Below, in pieces: positions 13,177-13,851 of a stretch of 13,851 bases of DNA (the first letter of the stretch is position 1; each line of letters opens with the position of its first letter). Position numbers and translations under genes: made by a program. The stretch spans positions 1-13,851 of the forward strand of contig DGYA01000036.1 of NCBI GenBank assembly GCA_002396505.1, read 5' to 3'. The notes under the pieces were generated by a model. The model had not been told where the DNA came from. It ran no database searches and saw nothing but the letters and a program-made list of their open reading frames with translations. Source of the DNA: Cyanobacteria bacterium UBA5018. GTDB lineage: Bacteria > Cyanobacteriota > Cyanobacteriia > PCC-6307 > Cyanobiaceae.

Positions 13177-13851
13177 ATGAAATTTCTTGCTTATCCAAAG
13201 AAGCTATTCAGTACTTTTGGGGTTAATCCATTTCATCTATTTTATTCACTTAAAAATCTTCCAGGATATATTGGAGACTACTTAATCTTTAGGCGAAAGG
13301 CGAAGCGATCCTCTGATCCGTTTACGGTTATTTCATGCTATCCGTGCCTGACTGACAAGAATGCGCAGGGGGGCACAGCATCGGGACACTACTTCTGGCA
13401 GGATCTTATTATTGCGCAAAGAATCTTTTCGAGAAATCCACGGGCTCATCTTGATATTGGCTCACGCTTGGATGGATTTGTAGCGCATGTTGCTTCTTTC
13501 AGACATCTTGATGTCCTAGATATACGCCCAGTAAAATCTTCCATCCCTAATATTTGCTTTGTCCAAGGGGACATGTCGGATCCTGGACTTATTAATTGCT
13601 TGGGATTTTATGATTCGATTTCCTGTTTACATGTGCTTGAGCATTGCGGCCTTGGTCGGTATGGAGACAAGATTGATCCATCCGGACATGTACATGCCAC
13701 AAAAGTAATATCTTCATTGATTAGCCCGTCGGGCACGCTGTATCTTTCAGTGCCAATAGGAAAAGAGAGGATTGAGTTTAATGCGCATAGAGTATTTAAT
13801 CCAAATACTATCCTCAGGCTCTTTGAGAGTCAAGGAATGAGGTTAAAAAGC
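13177..13851 (+). CDS. DUF268-like / class I SAM methyltransferase-like protein, N-terminal part (3' end outside window)
   Basis: The frame is open for 225 codons to the window edge. Seen: DPFTVISCYPCLTDKNAQGG, then a glycine-rich motif HLDIGSRLDGFVAHVASF (91-108) in the place of SAM-binding motif I, an acidic VLDIRP (113-118), GDMSD (131-135), and SCLHVLEHCGLGRYGDKIDP (149-168), followed by LISPSGTLYLSVPIGKERIE. This HVLEHxGLGRYGD pattern is that of DUF268 proteins found in glycan and LPS gene clusters, thought to be methyltransferases; the reaction is not established. ATG 13177 is the first in-frame start and precedes a short basic N-terminus. The coding sequence is much AT-richer than the EPS genes (16 of 60 bases are G/C in 13201-13260), a sign of recent transfer. 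Confidence 0.72.
   Translation, partial: MKFLAYPKKLFSTFGVNPFHLFYSLKNLPGYIGDYLIFRRKAKRSSDPFTVISCYPCLTDKNAQGGTASGHYFWQDLIIAQRIFSRNPRAHLDIGSRLDGFVAHVASFRHLDVLDIRPVKSSIPNICFVQGDMSDPGLINCLGFYDSISCLHVLEHCGLGRYGDKIDPSGHVHATKVISSLISPSGTLYLSVPIGKERIEFNAHRVFNPNTILRLFESQGMRLKS

Noticed and set aside
1..13851. CRISPR array, tRNA or rRNA genes
   Set aside because: No regularly spaced repeats with unique spacers, and no tRNA cloverleaf or rRNA-like sequence noticed on either strand.

Overview
This G+C-rich window reads as chromosome of a picocyanobacterium-like organism (Synechococcus/Cyanobium type). That assignment rests on protein style (a Wza/Wzz pair without a kinase, a GNQNY/DDPLYAP-type outer-membrane barrel, a hopanoid/glycolipid-type GT2) and is an inference. 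The window is an exopolysaccharide (EPS) export locus next to a small metabolic cluster, followed by about 4 kb of accessory DNA full of gene relics.

Positions 1-3941: the 3' part of a membrane GT2 glycosyltransferase (+), a secreted SRPBCC/START-like protein (-), then a tightly coupled pair on +, a membrane-anchored alpha/beta-hydrolase-like protein (GHSSG) and a cytochrome P450 with all heme motifs. Their reading frames overlap by 8 bases.

Positions 3931-8832 (-): a three-gene operon transcribed wza-like exporter -> Wzz-type polysaccharide co-polymerase -> large outer-membrane beta-barrel. Both junctions overlap (TGATG, then about 20 bases), so the three products are probably made together and form an envelope-spanning EPS export path.

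Positions 8833-13176: accessory and relic DNA. In order: a gmd (GDP-mannose 4,6-dehydratase) relic with a large internal deletion; an intact VapB (AbrB-type)/VapC (PIN) pair; a probable decayed PIN toxin; a clearly decayed DUF1778 antitoxin; an intact WbaP/WcaJ-type initiating sugar-phosphate transferase; a second gmd relic covering almost exactly the part deleted from the first; and a previously hidden, stop-riddled second copy of the transferase N-terminus. The order gmd-transferase therefore occurs twice, once with a live transferase and once fully dead, suggesting an old duplication or serial replacement at the EPS locus.

Positions 13177-13851: the 5' part of an AT-rich DUF268/class I SAM methyltransferase-like gene, probably acquired, running off the window.

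Functional picture: the live transferase would start a lipid-linked repeat unit at the inner membrane, and the wza/Wzz/barrel operon would control chain length and export the polymer. The fucose-type sugar branch (gmd) is dead here, and toxin-antitoxin debris lies between the glycan genes.
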